From the NCBI GenBank assembly GCA_041920505.1, contig JBHGXV010000021.1, forward strand, positions 124,001-188,000: DNA of 64,000 nt, written 5' to 3'. Positions 24,851-33,581 of the stretch are shown piece by piece. This DNA is from JBHGXV01 sp041920505. GTDB taxonomy: Bacteria > Bacillota > Bacilli > Brevibacillales > Brevibacillaceae. The position numbers and the translations under genes are program-made. Every line of letters begins with the position of its first letter. The first letter of the stretch is position 1. Under the pieces are notes generated by a model. That model did no database searches and was not told where the DNA came from. It was given only the letters and a program-made list of their open reading frames with translations.

Positions 24851-24881
24851 CCGCTTTCCGTACGGGAGGGCGGTTTTTTTT
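24851..24881 (+). terminator. Intrinsic terminator after the one-TM gene
   Basis: CCGCTTTCCG-TA-CGGGAGGGCGG followed by TTTTTTTT. Confidence 0.85.
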
Positions 24882-25067
24882 GCGGCCGCTGGCGCACACT
24901 AAGAGTGACTTGCGAAAGATGGATGGGCCGCCGGACGGGCGAAGATTTTTTTACCCGAAATCATAAAATTATGTAGCTTAATTCGAGAAATGTGCTATAC
25001 TAATTACAAATCAACCGCTCATGAGAAGAAATCACATTGCCTGAGTTTGGGGAAGGAGAACGTTCAC

Positions 25068-26648
25068 ATGGAAACCAAGACGGTAAAACAACTGGCTGAC
25101 GTGCTTGCCAAAACAAATACACACTACAACCTGTCCGTTCCGCAGTTGGTGGAAGCGGCTGTCAAACGCGGCGAGGGCGTCCTGACGGATGTGGGAGCGC
25201 TGAACACGCTGACGGGCAAGTTTACCGGCCGTTCGCCAAAAGACAAATTCATTGTGGACGAGGAGTCGGTGCACGACAAGATCAACTGGGGCCCGGTCAA
25301 CCAGCCGATTTCTCCGGAGAAGTTCGACCTGCTCTACAACGAAGTGCTCGACTATCTGCAGAAGAAAGAACTGTACGTGTTTGACGGATTCGCCGGAGCG
25401 GACCCGGCGTACCGCCTGCCGATCCGCGTGGTCAACGAGTATGCGTGGCACAACCTGTTCGCCCATCAACTGTTCATTCGTCCGTCGGCGGAGGAGTTGG
25501 CCGGACATGTGCCGGCATTCACGGTGATTGCCGCCCCCGGCTTTCAGGCCAATCCGGCGGTGCACGGCACCAACTCGGAGACGTTTATCATCATCAGCTT
25601 TGAAAAGAAAACCGTCCTGATCGGCGGTACGGAATATGCGGGAGAAATGAAAAAGTCGATCTTCAGTGTGATGAACTACCTCCTGCCGGAACAAAACGTA
25701 TTGTCCATGCACTGCTCCGCCAACGTGGGCAAAGACGGCGATGTCGCCCTGTTCTTCGGTCTCTCCGGCACGGGCAAAACCACTCTGTCTGCCGACCCGA
25801 ACCGCTTTTTGATCGGCGACGACGAGCACGGTTGGTCGGACAACGGCGTGTTTAACATCGAGGGCGGCTGCTACGCCAAGTGCATTCGTCTCTCCGAAAA
25901 AGGCGAGCCGCAAATCTGGAACGCCATCCGCTTCGGCACGGTGCTGGAGAACGTCGTCGTCGATCCGGTGACCCGCCGCGCCGACTACGATTCCGAGCAA
26001 TACACCGAGAACACCCGCGCCGCCTATCCGGTAGAAGCGATTTCGGGCGCGGTCATCCCGGGCGTCGGCGGCCATCCGAACGTGATCATTTTCCTGACGG
26101 CCGACTCGTTTGGCGTCATCCCGCCGATCTCCAAGCTGACCAAGGAACAGGCGATGTACCACTTCTTGTCCGGCTACACCAGCAAAATGGCCGGGACGGA
26201 GCGCGGTGTCACTACGCCGCAAACCGAGTTCTCCACCTGCTTCGGCTCTCCGTTCCTGCCGCTGCGTCCGGTGGTGTACGCTGAAATGCTGGGCAAAAAG
26301 ATCGATGAACACAACGCGCAAGTCTACCTGGTCAATACCGGCTGGACCGGCGGCCCGGTGGGCATCGGCAAGCGGATGAACCTGACGTACACCCGTGCGA
26401 TGGTAACCGCCGCGCTCAACGGCGATTTGGAAAACGTCGAATACGTCACCGACCCGGTCTTCAACGTGCAAGTGCCGTTGACCTGCCCGGGCGTACCGGC
26501 GGAAGTCCTGCAGCCCCGCAACACCTGGGAAGACAAGGGGGCCTATGACAAGCAGGCGCGCGAACTGGCCAGCCGCTTCGTCGAGAACTTCAGCAAAAAG
26601 TTCCCGGACGCGACGGACATCGCCAAAGCCGGCCCGATTGTCAACTAA
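25068..26648 (+). CDS. pckA: Phosphoenolpyruvate carboxykinase (ATP)
   Basis: A 526-aa gluconeogenic enzyme converting oxaloacetate and ATP to PEP, CO2 and ADP. Key motifs: FTGRSPKDKFIVDE (substrate arginine), MHCSANVG with the adjacent PEPCK-specific segment, the kinase-1a loop GLSGTGKTTLSAD, the metal-binding IGDDEHGW, and the C-terminal TGWTGGPVG. Length and motif set fit the ATP-dependent class. The start ATG 25068 follows GGAAGGAG. Upstream, TATACT at about 25012 may be a -10 element, but no good -35 is visible. A strong terminator follows, so it is monocistronic. Confidence 0.97.
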   Translation: METKTVKQLADVLAKTNTHYNLSVPQLVEAAVKRGEGVLTDVGALNTLTGKFTGRSPKDKFIVDEESVHDKINWGPVNQPISPEKFDLLYNEVLDYLQKKELYVFDGFAGADPAYRLPIRVVNEYAWHNLFAHQLFIRPSAEELAGHVPAFTVIAAPGFQANPAVHGTNSETFIIISFEKKTVLIGGTEYAGEMKKSIFSVMNYLLPEQNVLSMHCSANVGKDGDVALFFGLSGTGKTTLSADPNRFLIGDDEHGWSDNGVFNIEGGCYAKCIRLSEKGEPQIWNAIRFGTVLENVVVDPVTRRADYDSEQYTENTRAAYPVEAISGAVIPGVGGHPNVIIFLTADSFGVIPPISKLTKEQAMYHFLSGYTSKMAGTERGVTTPQTEFSTCFGSPFLPLRPVVYAEMLGKKIDEHNAQVYLVNTGWTGGPVGIGKRMNLTYTRAMVTAALNGDLENVEYVTDPVFNVQVPLTCPGVPAEVLQPRNTWEDKGAYDKQARELASRFVENFSKKFPDATDIAKAGPIVN

Positions 26649-26674
26649 CTGAAAGCACCACTCTGCTCGCGCTG

Positions 26675-26704
26675 CCTTCGGCCATTCCCCGGCCGAAGGT
26701 TTTT
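26675..26704 (+). terminator. Intrinsic terminator after pckA
   Basis: CCTTCGGCC-ATTCCCC-GGCCGAAGG followed by TTTTT. Confidence 0.92.
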
Positions 26705-26772
26705 GCCTTTGCACGATATACGGATTCTGTTACACTAGGGAGAGCAACTGTTCGGAAAGGAGTGCACCGCGC

Positions 26773-27360
26773 ATGACGATGACGATTCAACAACCGACGT
26801 CCACACTCGCCCTGAAGGAATGGGCCGTGGCGATCAAGGCGCTCGGCGAAGGAAAACAGATCATCACCGTCCGCAAAGGCGGGCTGTACGAAGAGACCCG
26901 CGACTTTCGTCTGGAGAACGACACGTTTTACCTGTATCCCACCTACGAGCACCAGAAGCCGGAGATGGTGAAACCGGCGTACCATCCCGACCTGGAGGCG
27001 ACGTTAAAGGGATGGAGCCCGGACAACACCACGGTGCGGATTGATTACTTTGCCCATGTCACCGACGACGTCGAACTGATGGACGAGGCCCGGTTGCGCG
27101 CGCTTGATCCGTATCACATCTGGTCGGACAACTTCGCCGAGGTCAGGCTGCACTGGAAGAAGAAAAACCCGCTCCATATCTTGTTTGCCCGCGTGTACAA
27201 GCTGAACGAACCGTTCGAGATCGAGATCGCCGACGCATATAAAGGGTGCAAATCGTGGCACCATTTGCTTGCGTCCGTTCCGCAGACCGGATTCGCTCCC
27301 GTGTTGAGCGACGCCGAGTACGAAGCGAAACGCGCGGAGATCATGCAACTGATCCGCTAA
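26773..27360 (+). CDS. DUF1802 family protein
   Basis: A 195-aa protein matching the DUF1802 pattern: ALKEWAVAIKALGEGKQIITVRKGGLYEE near the N-terminus, FYLYPTYEHQKPEMVKP, DPYHIWSDNFAEVRLHW and LLARVYKL-type strands. The family is widespread in bacteria, has no assigned function, and sometimes sits next to nucleases or PD-(D/E)XK-like genes. No active-site motif can be named with confidence. The start ATG 26773 follows GGAAAGGAG. It stands between two terminators (pckA and its own), so it has an independent promoter. Confidence 0.8.
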   Translation: MTMTIQQPTSTLALKEWAVAIKALGEGKQIITVRKGGLYEETRDFRLENDTFYLYPTYEHQKPEMVKPAYHPDLEATLKGWSPDNTTVRIDYFAHVTDDVELMDEARLRALDPYHIWSDNFAEVRLHWKKKNPLHILFARVYKLNEPFEIEIADAYKGCKSWHHLLASVPQTGFAPVLSDAEYEAKRAEIMQLIR

Positions 27361-27384
27361 TTTTACACCTGTCGACGCAGCAGG

Positions 27385-27410
27385 AGGTCCTTGTCCGGGA
27401 CCTTCTTTTC
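27385..27410 (+). terminator. Intrinsic terminator after the DUF1802 gene
   Basis: AGGTCC-TTGTCC-GGGACCT followed by TCTTTTC. Confidence 0.75.
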
Positions 27411-27504
27411 TGCATATGGGTCCAAGCGAAAAGCGAAGCGCGCCCGCGGAAAGAGGATACATAGTAAACTTTTTTGTATAAAAAACACAAAAATAGTTCT
27501 ATGA

Positions 27505-27558
27505 TTGCTTTAAAATTATTCTTATTATACAATGGTAATTGAGAATGGATTGAGAATG
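27505..27558 (+). promoter_or_regulatory. suf promoter with tandem ATTGAGAATG repeats
   Basis: TTGCTT (27505-27510) and TACAAT (27528-27533) with a 17-base spacer form a plausible sigmaA promoter in a markedly A/T-rich island. Directly downstream, across the expected transcription start, ATTGAGAATG occurs twice (27538-27547 and 27549-27558), an 11-base, one-turn period. The GAGAAT core resembles half sites of Fur-family operators. Confidence 0.5.
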
Positions 27559-27637
27559 ATGCGCCCGGGGAGATACTACCAATTGATACCGGCGTGCAAA
27601 ATTGTCACCACACTGACGATAAATGGAGGAATGTTGG

Positions 27638-28426
27638 ATGTCTGCCGTACCGCACCTTGTGATAAACAATCTTCACGCGAAGATCGAAGACAAGGAAATT
27701 CTCAAAGGCCTTTCCCTGGAGCTGAAGGGTGGCGAGGTGCATGCGATCATGGGCCCGAACGGAACGGGGAAATCGACGCTCGCTTCCACGCTGATGGGCC
27801 ACCCGAAATACGAAGTGACCGAGGGGAGCGTGACGCTCAACGGTGAAGACTTGCTGGAGATGTCTGTTGACGAACGCGCCCGCGCCGGGCTGTTCCTGGC
27901 GATGCAGTATCCGTCCGAGATCAGCGGCGTGACCAATGCCGACTTTCTGCGTTCGGCGATCAACGCGCGCCGGGGCGAGGGCAACGAGATTTCGCTGATG
28001 AAGTTCATCCGCGAGATGGATAAGGCGATGGCCACGCTGGAAATGGACGAGGCATTCGCCCATCGCTATCTGAACGAAGGGTTCTCCGGCGGGGAGAAAA
28101 AACGGAACGAAATCCTGCAAATGATGATGCTTCAGCCGAGTGTCTGTATTCTGGACGAGATCGACTCCGGTCTCGACATCGACGCGTTGAAAATCGTCGC
28201 CAAAGGCGTGAACGAGATGCGCTCGCCGGAACGCAGCTTCCTGATCATCACCCACTATCAACGTCTGTTGAACTACATCAAGCCTGACTTCGTGCACGTC
28301 ATGATGCAAGGCCGCATCGTCAAATCGGGCGGTCCGGAACTGGCGGAACGTCTTGAGGCGGAAGGCTACGACTGGATCAAGGCCGAACTGGGCATCGAAG
28401 ACGAAACCGTAAACGCTGGCGTGTAG
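27638..28426 (+). CDS. sufC: Fe-S cluster assembly ATPase SufC
   Basis: A 262-aa ABC-type ATPase of the SufBCD scaffold complex, cytosolic. Walker A is GPNGTGKST, the signature is FSGGEKKRNEI and Walker B is VCILDEIDSGLDID, all specific for SufC. ATG 27638 was chosen, with ATGGAGGAATGTTGG providing the ribosome site; an in-frame ATG at 27623 is part of that site. First gene of sufCDSUB, with 19 bases to sufD. The operon supplies Fe-S clusters to proteins such as LipA, encoded further right. Confidence 0.97.
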   Translation: MSAVPHLVINNLHAKIEDKEILKGLSLELKGGEVHAIMGPNGTGKSTLASTLMGHPKYEVTEGSVTLNGEDLLEMSVDERARAGLFLAMQYPSEISGVTNADFLRSAINARRGEGNEISLMKFIREMDKAMATLEMDEAFAHRYLNEGFSGGEKKRNEILQMMMLQPSVCILDEIDSGLDIDALKIVAKGVNEMRSPERSFLIITHYQRLLNYIKPDFVHVMMQGRIVKSGGPELAERLEAEGYDWIKAELGIEDETVNAGV

Positions 28427-28445
28427 GCGAAGGAGGTCATCAGCG

Positions 28446-29747
28446 ATGAGTGTAGATACACAGCTCCGTTTTGACCATAAGGCCATTGCGGCCTACTCGA
28501 AAGCCAACGGGGAGCCGCAGTGGTTCCTTGAGCGGCGTCTGGCCGCGCTGCGTGCGGCAAGCGCGCTGGAGTTGCCGGCGCTGGAGAAAACCAAACTGGA
28601 CAAGTGGACGATCGAACCCGCCGCTCCCTTCCAGACAGCGGCGAAGGTAACGAGCATCGCCGAACTGGATGACGTGGTGCGCGAGCAGATCGACGAAGCC
28701 GGCGCGAAAAACCTGCTGGTGCAGAAGAACGCGTCCACCTGCTTTTATGCGTTGTCCGAGGAATTGAAAGGCCAAGGGGTGATTTTCACCGACCTGGCTG
28801 GCGCGCTGCGCGAGCACGCGGACCTCGTTCAATCCTATCTGATGAAAGCCGTGGCCGCCGATGAACACCGGCTGGCCGCCTTGCACGCCGCGCTTGTCAA
28901 CGGCGGGGTGTTCCTCTACGTCCCGAAAAATGTGGAAGTCTCTGTGCCGGTACAGGCAATCTTCCAGGTGGCGGGCGACGGTTCGCTTCTCTGCCCGCAC
29001 GTGTTGATCGTGGCGGAAGCAAACAGCCGCGTGGCCTACGTTGACACCTACGTCTCTTCCGAAGGACGAACGATGGTGACCAACAGCGTGGTGGAAGTGT
29101 TCGTCGGCGCGGGTGCCCACGTGCAAGTGGCTTCCGTCCGTTCGATGTCAAAAGAGGTGCACGACTACACGTTCCGCCGTGCGGTCGTAGAGCGCGACGG
29201 CAAGGTGGAGTGGGTGCTGGGCGAGATGAACGCCGGCAACACCGTTGCCAACAACACGTCGATCCTCAAAGGAACAGGTTCTGCCGCCGACACCAAGACA
29301 ATCACCGTCGGCACCGGCGAACAGCGGCAAAATCTCACCTCCCATGTGCAACACATCGGCACGCATTCCGAGTCGACGATGTTGAGCAAAGCGGTGATGA
29401 CCGACGAAGCGGTATGCATCCTCAACGGGATCACCAAGATTGAAAAAGGCGCGGAAAAAGCCAACGGCGAACAGGCGGAAAACATCCTGATGCTCAGCGA
29501 CAAGGCACGCGGCGACGCCAACCCGATCCTGTTGATCGACGAAGACGACGTGAAAGCGGGCCACGCCGCCTCTGTCGGCCGCGTAAGCGAAGAAAGCCTG
29601 TATTACCTGATGTCGCGCGGGATTCCGCGTGCGGAGGCGGAGCGGTTGATCATCCTTGGCTTCCTTGAACCGGTCGTTGCGGAAATCCCGCTGGAGGAAG
29701 TGAAGACGCGGCTTCGTCAAGCTCTCGAAAGGAAGTGGGGATCATGA
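28446..29747 (+). CDS. sufD: Fe-S cluster assembly protein SufD
   Basis: A 433-aa parallel beta-helix protein that pairs with SufB in the SufBC2D scaffold. The N-terminus begins with a helical region (PQWFLERRLAALRAAS), and the core contains GVFLYVPKNVEVSVPVQ, the SufB/SufD hallmark, plus AVMTDEAVCILNGITKIEKG and the closing ARGDANPILLIDEDDVKAGHAAS block (quoted in part), whose histidine lies at the SufB-SufD interface. The start ATG 28446 follows GAAGGAGG. Its stop overlaps the sufS start by ATGA, so translation is coupled. Confidence 0.95.
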   Translation: MSVDTQLRFDHKAIAAYSKANGEPQWFLERRLAALRAASALELPALEKTKLDKWTIEPAAPFQTAAKVTSIAELDDVVREQIDEAGAKNLLVQKNASTCFYALSEELKGQGVIFTDLAGALREHADLVQSYLMKAVAADEHRLAALHAALVNGGVFLYVPKNVEVSVPVQAIFQVAGDGSLLCPHVLIVAEANSRVAYVDTYVSSEGRTMVTNSVVEVFVGAGAHVQVASVRSMSKEVHDYTFRRAVVERDGKVEWVLGEMNAGNTVANNTSILKGTGSAADTKTITVGTGEQRQNLTSHVQHIGTHSESTMLSKAVMTDEAVCILNGITKIEKGAEKANGEQAENILMLSDKARGDANPILLIDEDDVKAGHAASVGRVSEESLYYLMSRGIPRAEAERLIILGFLEPVVAEIPLEEVKTRLRQALERKWGS

Positions 29748-30970
29748 ACGCCAAGGAGATTCGCCGCTACTTCCCGATTCTCAACCAGGAAGTAAACAAT
29801 CACCCGCTGGTCTACCTGGACAGCGCAGCCACGTCGCAGAAGCCGGTGCAGGTGATTGAGGCGCTGGAGAAATACTATAAAGAATACAATTCCAACGTTC
29901 ACCGAGGCGTTCACACCCTGGGCACACGGGCGACGGACGGCTACGAGGGCGCACGCGAAAAAGTGCGCGCCTTTATCAATGCCAGGGAAGCGGCAGAGAT
30001 CGTGTTCACGCGCGGCACGACGACGGCGCTCAATCTGGTGGCGCACGGCTACGCCCGCGCTTTCCTCCGGGAAGGAGACGAGATCGTCACCACCGTGGTG
30101 GAACACCACAGCAACTTCATTCCGTGGCAGCAGGCGGCCAAGGCGACCGGGGCGACGTTCAAGTTCATCCCGCTCGCCGCAGACGGAACCGTCACGGTGG
30201 AAGCGGTAAAAGAGACGATCACGCCGAATACGAAAATTGTGGCGATTCACCACGTTTCCAACGTGCTTGGCGACACCACACCGATCCGCGAAATCGCCGA
30301 CATCGCGCACCAGCACGGCGCGATTCTGGTCGTCGACGGGGCGCAGAGCGCGCCGCACAAAAAAGTGGACGTCCAGGCGCTGGGTTGCGACTTCTACGCG
30401 TTTTCCAGCCACAAGATGTGCGGTCCGACCGGAGTCGGCGTGCTCTACGGCAGACGCGAACTGCTGGAGCGGATGGAGCCGGTGGAGTTTGGCGGCGAGA
30501 TGATCGACTTCGTCGAATTGTACGACTCCACGTGGAAAGAGTTGCCCTGGAAGTTTGAGGGCGGCACGCCGATCATCGCCGGCGCGATCGGGTTGGGGGC
30601 GGCGATCGATTTTCTCAACGAAATCGGCCTGGACGAAATTGATCGGCACGAGAAACAACTGGTTCGCTACGCGATCGAACAGATGCAGGAAGTCGAAGGT
30701 CTTACCATTTACGGCCCGATTCAGGACCGCAGCAGTCTGATTACCTTTAACCTGGCCGATGTGCATCCGCACGACCTCGCCACTGTGCTGGACAGTCACG
30801 GGATTGCCGTCCGCGCCGGACACCACTGCGCGCAGCCGCTGATGCGCTGGCTGAAGGCGACGGCGACGGCTCGGGCAAGCTTTTACCTGTACAACACGGA
30901 AGAAGACGTGGATGCGCTGGTTGCCGGATTGAAAAAGGCGAAGGAGTACTTTGGCAATGTCTTCTCTTGA
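29744..30970 (+). CDS. sufS: Cysteine desulfurase SufS
   Basis: A 408-aa group II cysteine desulfurase. The PLP lysine is K224 in FSSHKMCGPTGVG, and the persulfide-carrying cysteine is C362 in RAGHHCAQPLM on the short mobile loop characteristic of SufS. It passes sulfur to SufU, encoded next. The start ATG 29744 overlaps the sufD stop; the four-codon-earlier GTG has worse spacing to AAAGGAAG. The sufU start codon lies inside its last codons, a compact arrangement usual for this operon. Confidence 0.96.
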   Translation: MNAKEIRRYFPILNQEVNNHPLVYLDSAATSQKPVQVIEALEKYYKEYNSNVHRGVHTLGTRATDGYEGAREKVRAFINAREAAEIVFTRGTTTALNLVAHGYARAFLREGDEIVTTVVEHHSNFIPWQQAAKATGATFKFIPLAADGTVTVEAVKETITPNTKIVAIHHVSNVLGDTTPIREIADIAHQHGAILVVDGAQSAPHKKVDVQALGCDFYAFSSHKMCGPTGVGVLYGRRELLERMEPVEFGGEMIDFVELYDSTWKELPWKFEGGTPIIAGAIGLGAAIDFLNEIGLDEIDRHEKQLVRYAIEQMQEVEGLTIYGPIQDRSSLITFNLADVHPHDLATVLDSHGIAVRAGHHCAQPLMRWLKATATARASFYLYNTEEDVDALVAGLKKAKEYFGNVFS

Positions 30971-31394
30971 TGATCTCTACAGACGCGTGATCATGGATCA
31001 CTATCAAAAGCCGCGCAATCGCGGAAAGCTGGACGAATCCGAGGGTCTGATCGTCAACCTGAACAATCCCACCTGCGGCGACAGCATCTCCCTGTCGCTC
31101 AAGATCGAGAACGGCAAGGTGATCGACGTCCGCTTCCTTGGCGAGGGATGCTCCATCAGCATGTCCTCCGCTTCGATGATGACCGAGGCGGTCAAGGGCA
31201 AAACAGTGGAAGAGGCACTTACGCTTGCAAGGATTTTCTCCGAGATGATGCAGGGCAAAGCCGTGGACGATTCCGTCGACCTCGGGGACATCGAGGCCCT
31301 GCAGGGAGTGGCGAAGTTCCCGGCGCGGATCAAGTGCGCCACGCTGGCGTGGAAAGCGCTGGAACAGGGCGCAAGACAGGCAGAGGGTCGATGA
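30957..31394 (+). CDS. sufU: Zinc-dependent sulfurtransferase SufU
   Basis: A 145-aa IscU-like protein that accepts sulfur from SufS in Gram-positive bacteria. The opening LYRRVIMDHYQKPRNRG and the zinc ligands C (NPTCGDSI), D, C (GEGCSISMSSASM) and C (RIKCATLAW) are all present, with the 18-residue insertion region (GKAVDDSVDLGDIEAL) that separates SufU from IscU. I chose ATG 30957, eleven bases after AAGGAG; TTG 30951 is possible. It overlaps the end of sufS by 14 bases. Confidence 0.95.
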   Translation: MSSLDDLYRRVIMDHYQKPRNRGKLDESEGLIVNLNNPTCGDSISLSLKIENGKVIDVRFLGEGCSISMSSASMMTEAVKGKTVEEALTLARIFSEMMQGKAVDDSVDLGDIEALQGVAKFPARIKCATLAWKALEQGARQAEGR

Positions 31395-31421
31395 ATTTAC
31401 CCGCGAAAAGGAGTGACCGAA

Positions 31422-32819
31422 ATGGCAAAGAAAGCCCCTGAATTGCAGGAGTACCAGTACGGCTTTCACGATCCGGACGTCTCCGTGTTCCGGACGAAAA
31501 AGGGGTTGAGCCGCGAGATCGTCGAAGAGATCTCCCGGATCAAGAACGAGCCGCAGTGGATGCTTGATTTCCGCCTGAAAGCATTGGATATTTTTAACAA
31601 CATGCCGATGCCCACCTGGGGCGGCAATCTGGACGAATTGAACTTCGACGACATCACCTACTACGTCAAGCCGTCGGAAAAGACAGGCCGCAGTTGGGAC
31701 GAAGTGCCGGAAGAAATCAAGGCGACGTTCGACAAGCTGGGCATTCCCGAGGCGGAGCAGAAGTTTCTCGCCGGGGTGTCCGCCCAGTACGAATCCGAGG
31801 TCGTTTACCACAACATGCAGGAAGACCTGAAGAAACTGGGCGTGCTGTTCTGTGACATGGACTCCGCCGTGCAACTGTACCCGGACATCGTCCGCGAGTA
31901 TTTCGCGACGGTCATCCCACCGGCGGACAACAAGTTTGCCGCGCTCAACTCGGCCGTATGGTCGGGCGGTTCGTTCATCTACGTGCCGAAGGGCGTGAAG
32001 GTGGAAACGCCGCTGCAAGCCTACTTCCGCATCAACTCGGAAAACATGGGGCAGTTTGAGCGCACGTTGATCATCTGCGACGAGGACAGTTTCGTCCACT
32101 ACGTCGAGGGCTGCACGGCGCCGATCTACAGCACCGACTCGCTGCACTCGGCGGTCGTCGAGATCATCGTCAAGGATCGCGCCCGCTGCCGCTATACGAC
32201 CATCCAGAACTGGTCCACCAACGTCTACAACCTCGTCACCAAGCGTGCCGTGGCCTACGCCGACGCCACCATGGAGTGGATCGACGGCAACATCGGCTCC
32301 AAACTGACGATGAAATACCCGGCCGTGATCATGAAAGGGCCGCGCGCCAAAGGGACCGTGCTGTCCATCGCCGTGGCCGGCAAGGGGCAGCACCAGGACG
32401 CGGGGGCAAAAATGGTGCACCTGGCGCCGGAGTGCACCTCGACGATCGTCTCCAAATCGCTGTCCAAAGACGGCGGCAAGGTGACCTATCGCGGTCTGTC
32501 TCACTTCGGCCGCAAAGCGGAAGGCTCCAAGTCCAACATCAAGTGCGACACGCTGATCCTCGACAAGCAGTCGACGTCGGACACGATTCCGTACAACGAG
32601 ATTTTGAACGACAACGTGACGCTGGAGCACGAAGCCACCGTCTCCAAGGTGTCCGAAGACCAGTTGTTCTACCTGATGAGCCGGGGCTTGAGCGAAGCGG
32701 AAGCGACGCAGATGATCGTCATGGGCTTCATCGAGCCGTTCACCAAGGAACTGCCGATGGAGTATGCGGTCGAGATGAATCGGCTGATCAAGTTCGAGAT
32801 GGAGGGTTCGATCGGATAA
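31422..32819 (+). CDS. sufB: Fe-S cluster assembly scaffold SufB
   Basis: A 465-aa core scaffold of the SufBC2D complex. Recognisable blocks: YQYGFHDPDVSVFRTKKGLS at the start, SFIYVPKGVKVETPLQAYF in the middle, VEGCTAPIYST with the conserved cysteine used in cluster assembly, and the C-terminal LMSRGLSEAEATQMIVMGF shared with SufD. The length is standard. The start ATG 31422 follows AAAAGGAG, and 27 bases separate it from sufU. It is the last suf gene; a terminator follows. Confidence 0.97.
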   Translation: MAKKAPELQEYQYGFHDPDVSVFRTKKGLSREIVEEISRIKNEPQWMLDFRLKALDIFNNMPMPTWGGNLDELNFDDITYYVKPSEKTGRSWDEVPEEIKATFDKLGIPEAEQKFLAGVSAQYESEVVYHNMQEDLKKLGVLFCDMDSAVQLYPDIVREYFATVIPPADNKFAALNSAVWSGGSFIYVPKGVKVETPLQAYFRINSENMGQFERTLIICDEDSFVHYVEGCTAPIYSTDSLHSAVVEIIVKDRARCRYTTIQNWSTNVYNLVTKRAVAYADATMEWIDGNIGSKLTMKYPAVIMKGPRAKGTVLSIAVAGKGQHQDAGAKMVHLAPECTSTIVSKSLSKDGGKVTYRGLSHFGRKAEGSKSNIKCDTLILDKQSTSDTIPYNEILNDNVTLEHEATVSKVSEDQLFYLMSRGLSEAEATQMIVMGFIEPFTKELPMEYAVEMNRLIKFEMEGSIG

Positions 32820-32822
32820 CCC

Positions 32823-33044
32823 TTATGTATCAAGGGATTCCGGCTTAAAAAAAGAGGGCGTGCCCCCTTTTTGCCCATACATGACCCATGAATGATTTGC
32901 CTGCGTGCCGTCTAACGCCAAAGCGTCATCTTCCATCTGCTTGGTGACGTGAAGGTAAGTAGCGGCGGTGAGTTTCACAAATGCGTGTCCGAGTCTTTCG
33001 GACACGTATTTTATTTTTTGGCCCCCAAGAAGATGAACGGCGTG
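32823..33044 (-). pseudogene. Remnant of a phage-type tyrosine recombinase (C-terminal end only)
   Basis: A minus-strand frame without stops reads HAVHLLGGQKIKYVSERLGH and continues AFVKLTAATYLHVTKQME. This is the last part of a tyrosine-recombinase catalytic domain: the LGH histidine and the nucleophilic tyrosine in TYLHV are recognisable (family consensus HA..LL..G...K.VSERLGH.S...T...Y.HV). The fragment is about 55 residues; the N-terminal DNA-binding domains and the first catalytic arginine are missing upstream, where tRNA genes begin 120 bases away. It is evidence of a lost prophage or integrative element. Confidence 0.75.
32849..32877 (+). terminator. Intrinsic terminator after the suf operon
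   Basis: AAAAAGAGGGC-GT-GCCCCCTTTTT with one mismatch, 30 bases after the sufB stop; the palindrome supplies its own T-tract and could act on both strands. Confidence 0.72.
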
Positions 33045-33113
33045 GGGAATGAAAAGAAAAAGCGACCATCACGGCCGCTTTTCAACTAGCGAGCCACTCA
33101 CTTATTTTTCCTC

Positions 33114-33142
33114 TTGCAAAAACGGACAAGAGATGCTATATT
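33114..33142 (+). promoter_or_regulatory. tRNA operon promoter
   Basis: TTGCAA (33114-33119) and TATATT (33137-33142) with a 17-base spacer, ending 24 bases before the first tRNA. Confidence 0.68.
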
Positions 33143-33166
33143 ATGAAATTGTCTAAGGGGTTACAT

Positions 33167-33259
33167 GGACAGGTGTCCGAGAGGCCGAAGGAGCACGATT
33201 GGAAATCGTGTAGGCGGGGATAACTCGTCTCGTGGGTTCAAATCCCACCCTGTCCGCCA
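33167..33259 (+). tRNA. tRNA-Ser (anticodon GGA)
   Basis: A 93-nt class II tRNA. Acceptor GGACAGG pairs with CCTGTCC, the anticodon loop is TTGGAAA (anticodon GGA, reads UCC/UCU), the long variable arm is present, the T-loop is GGGTTCAAATCCC, and the CCA end is encoded. Confidence 0.97.
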
Positions 33260-33272
33260 TTTCCCTGTCGCG

Positions 33273-33348
33273 GCGGTCGTGGCGAAGGGGTTAACGCACC
33301 GGATTGTGGCTCCGGCATTCGTGGGTTCGAATCCCATCGATCGCCCCA
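33273..33348 (+). tRNA. tRNA-His (anticodon GTG)
   Basis: Acceptor GCGGTCG pairs with CGATCGC (one G-U), the anticodon stem is CCGGA/TCCGG with loop TTGTGGC (anticodon GTG), the T-loop is GGGTTCGAATCCC, and CCA is encoded. The base before it (33272) is G, the G-1 needed by tRNA-His, facing discriminator C73. Confidence 0.97.
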
Positions 33349-33397
33349 TTTTGCTTTACCCAACGTTTTGTTTCTTTGTTTTTCTCTTTTTTCGCGT

Positions 33398-33484
33398 GCC
33401 GGTGTGGCGGAATTGGCAGACGCGCTTGACTCAAAATCAAGTTCTCGCAAGGGAGTGGGGGTTCGAGTCCCTTCACCGGCACCA
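33398..33484 (+). tRNA. tRNA-Leu (anticodon CAA)
   Basis: An 87-nt class II tRNA. Acceptor GCCGGTG pairs with CACCGGC, the anticodon stem is CTTGA/TCAAG with loop CTCAAAA (anticodon CAA, reads UUG), a long variable arm is present, and CCA is encoded. Confidence 0.97.
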
Positions 33485-33500
33485 TGACACATTAAATCAG

Positions 33501-33552
33501 GCTCTCAAGATCACACATCGCAGGACGGATCTTGAGAGCTTATTTGTTTTTT
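33501..33552 (+). terminator. Terminator of the tRNA operon
   Basis: GCTCTCAAGATC (33501-33512) pairs perfectly with GATCTTGAGAGC (33528-33539), followed by TTATTTGTTTTTT. Confidence 0.92.
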
Positions 33553-33581
33553 GGCGGGGCTTGATCCTGTCGCAGGAACTT

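Noticed and set aside
32983..33019. Hairpin CGTGTCCGA-GTCT-TTCGGACACG followed by a T-rich run, looking like a terminator
   Set aside because: It coincides with the VSERLGH codons of the integrase remnant, so the palindrome may be incidental; the suf operon already has a nearer terminator at 32849.
33360..33397. Gene or element in the short T-rich stretch between tRNA-His and tRNA-Leu
   Set aside because: Only 49 bases, no stem before the T-run; it is a spacer of the tRNA operon.
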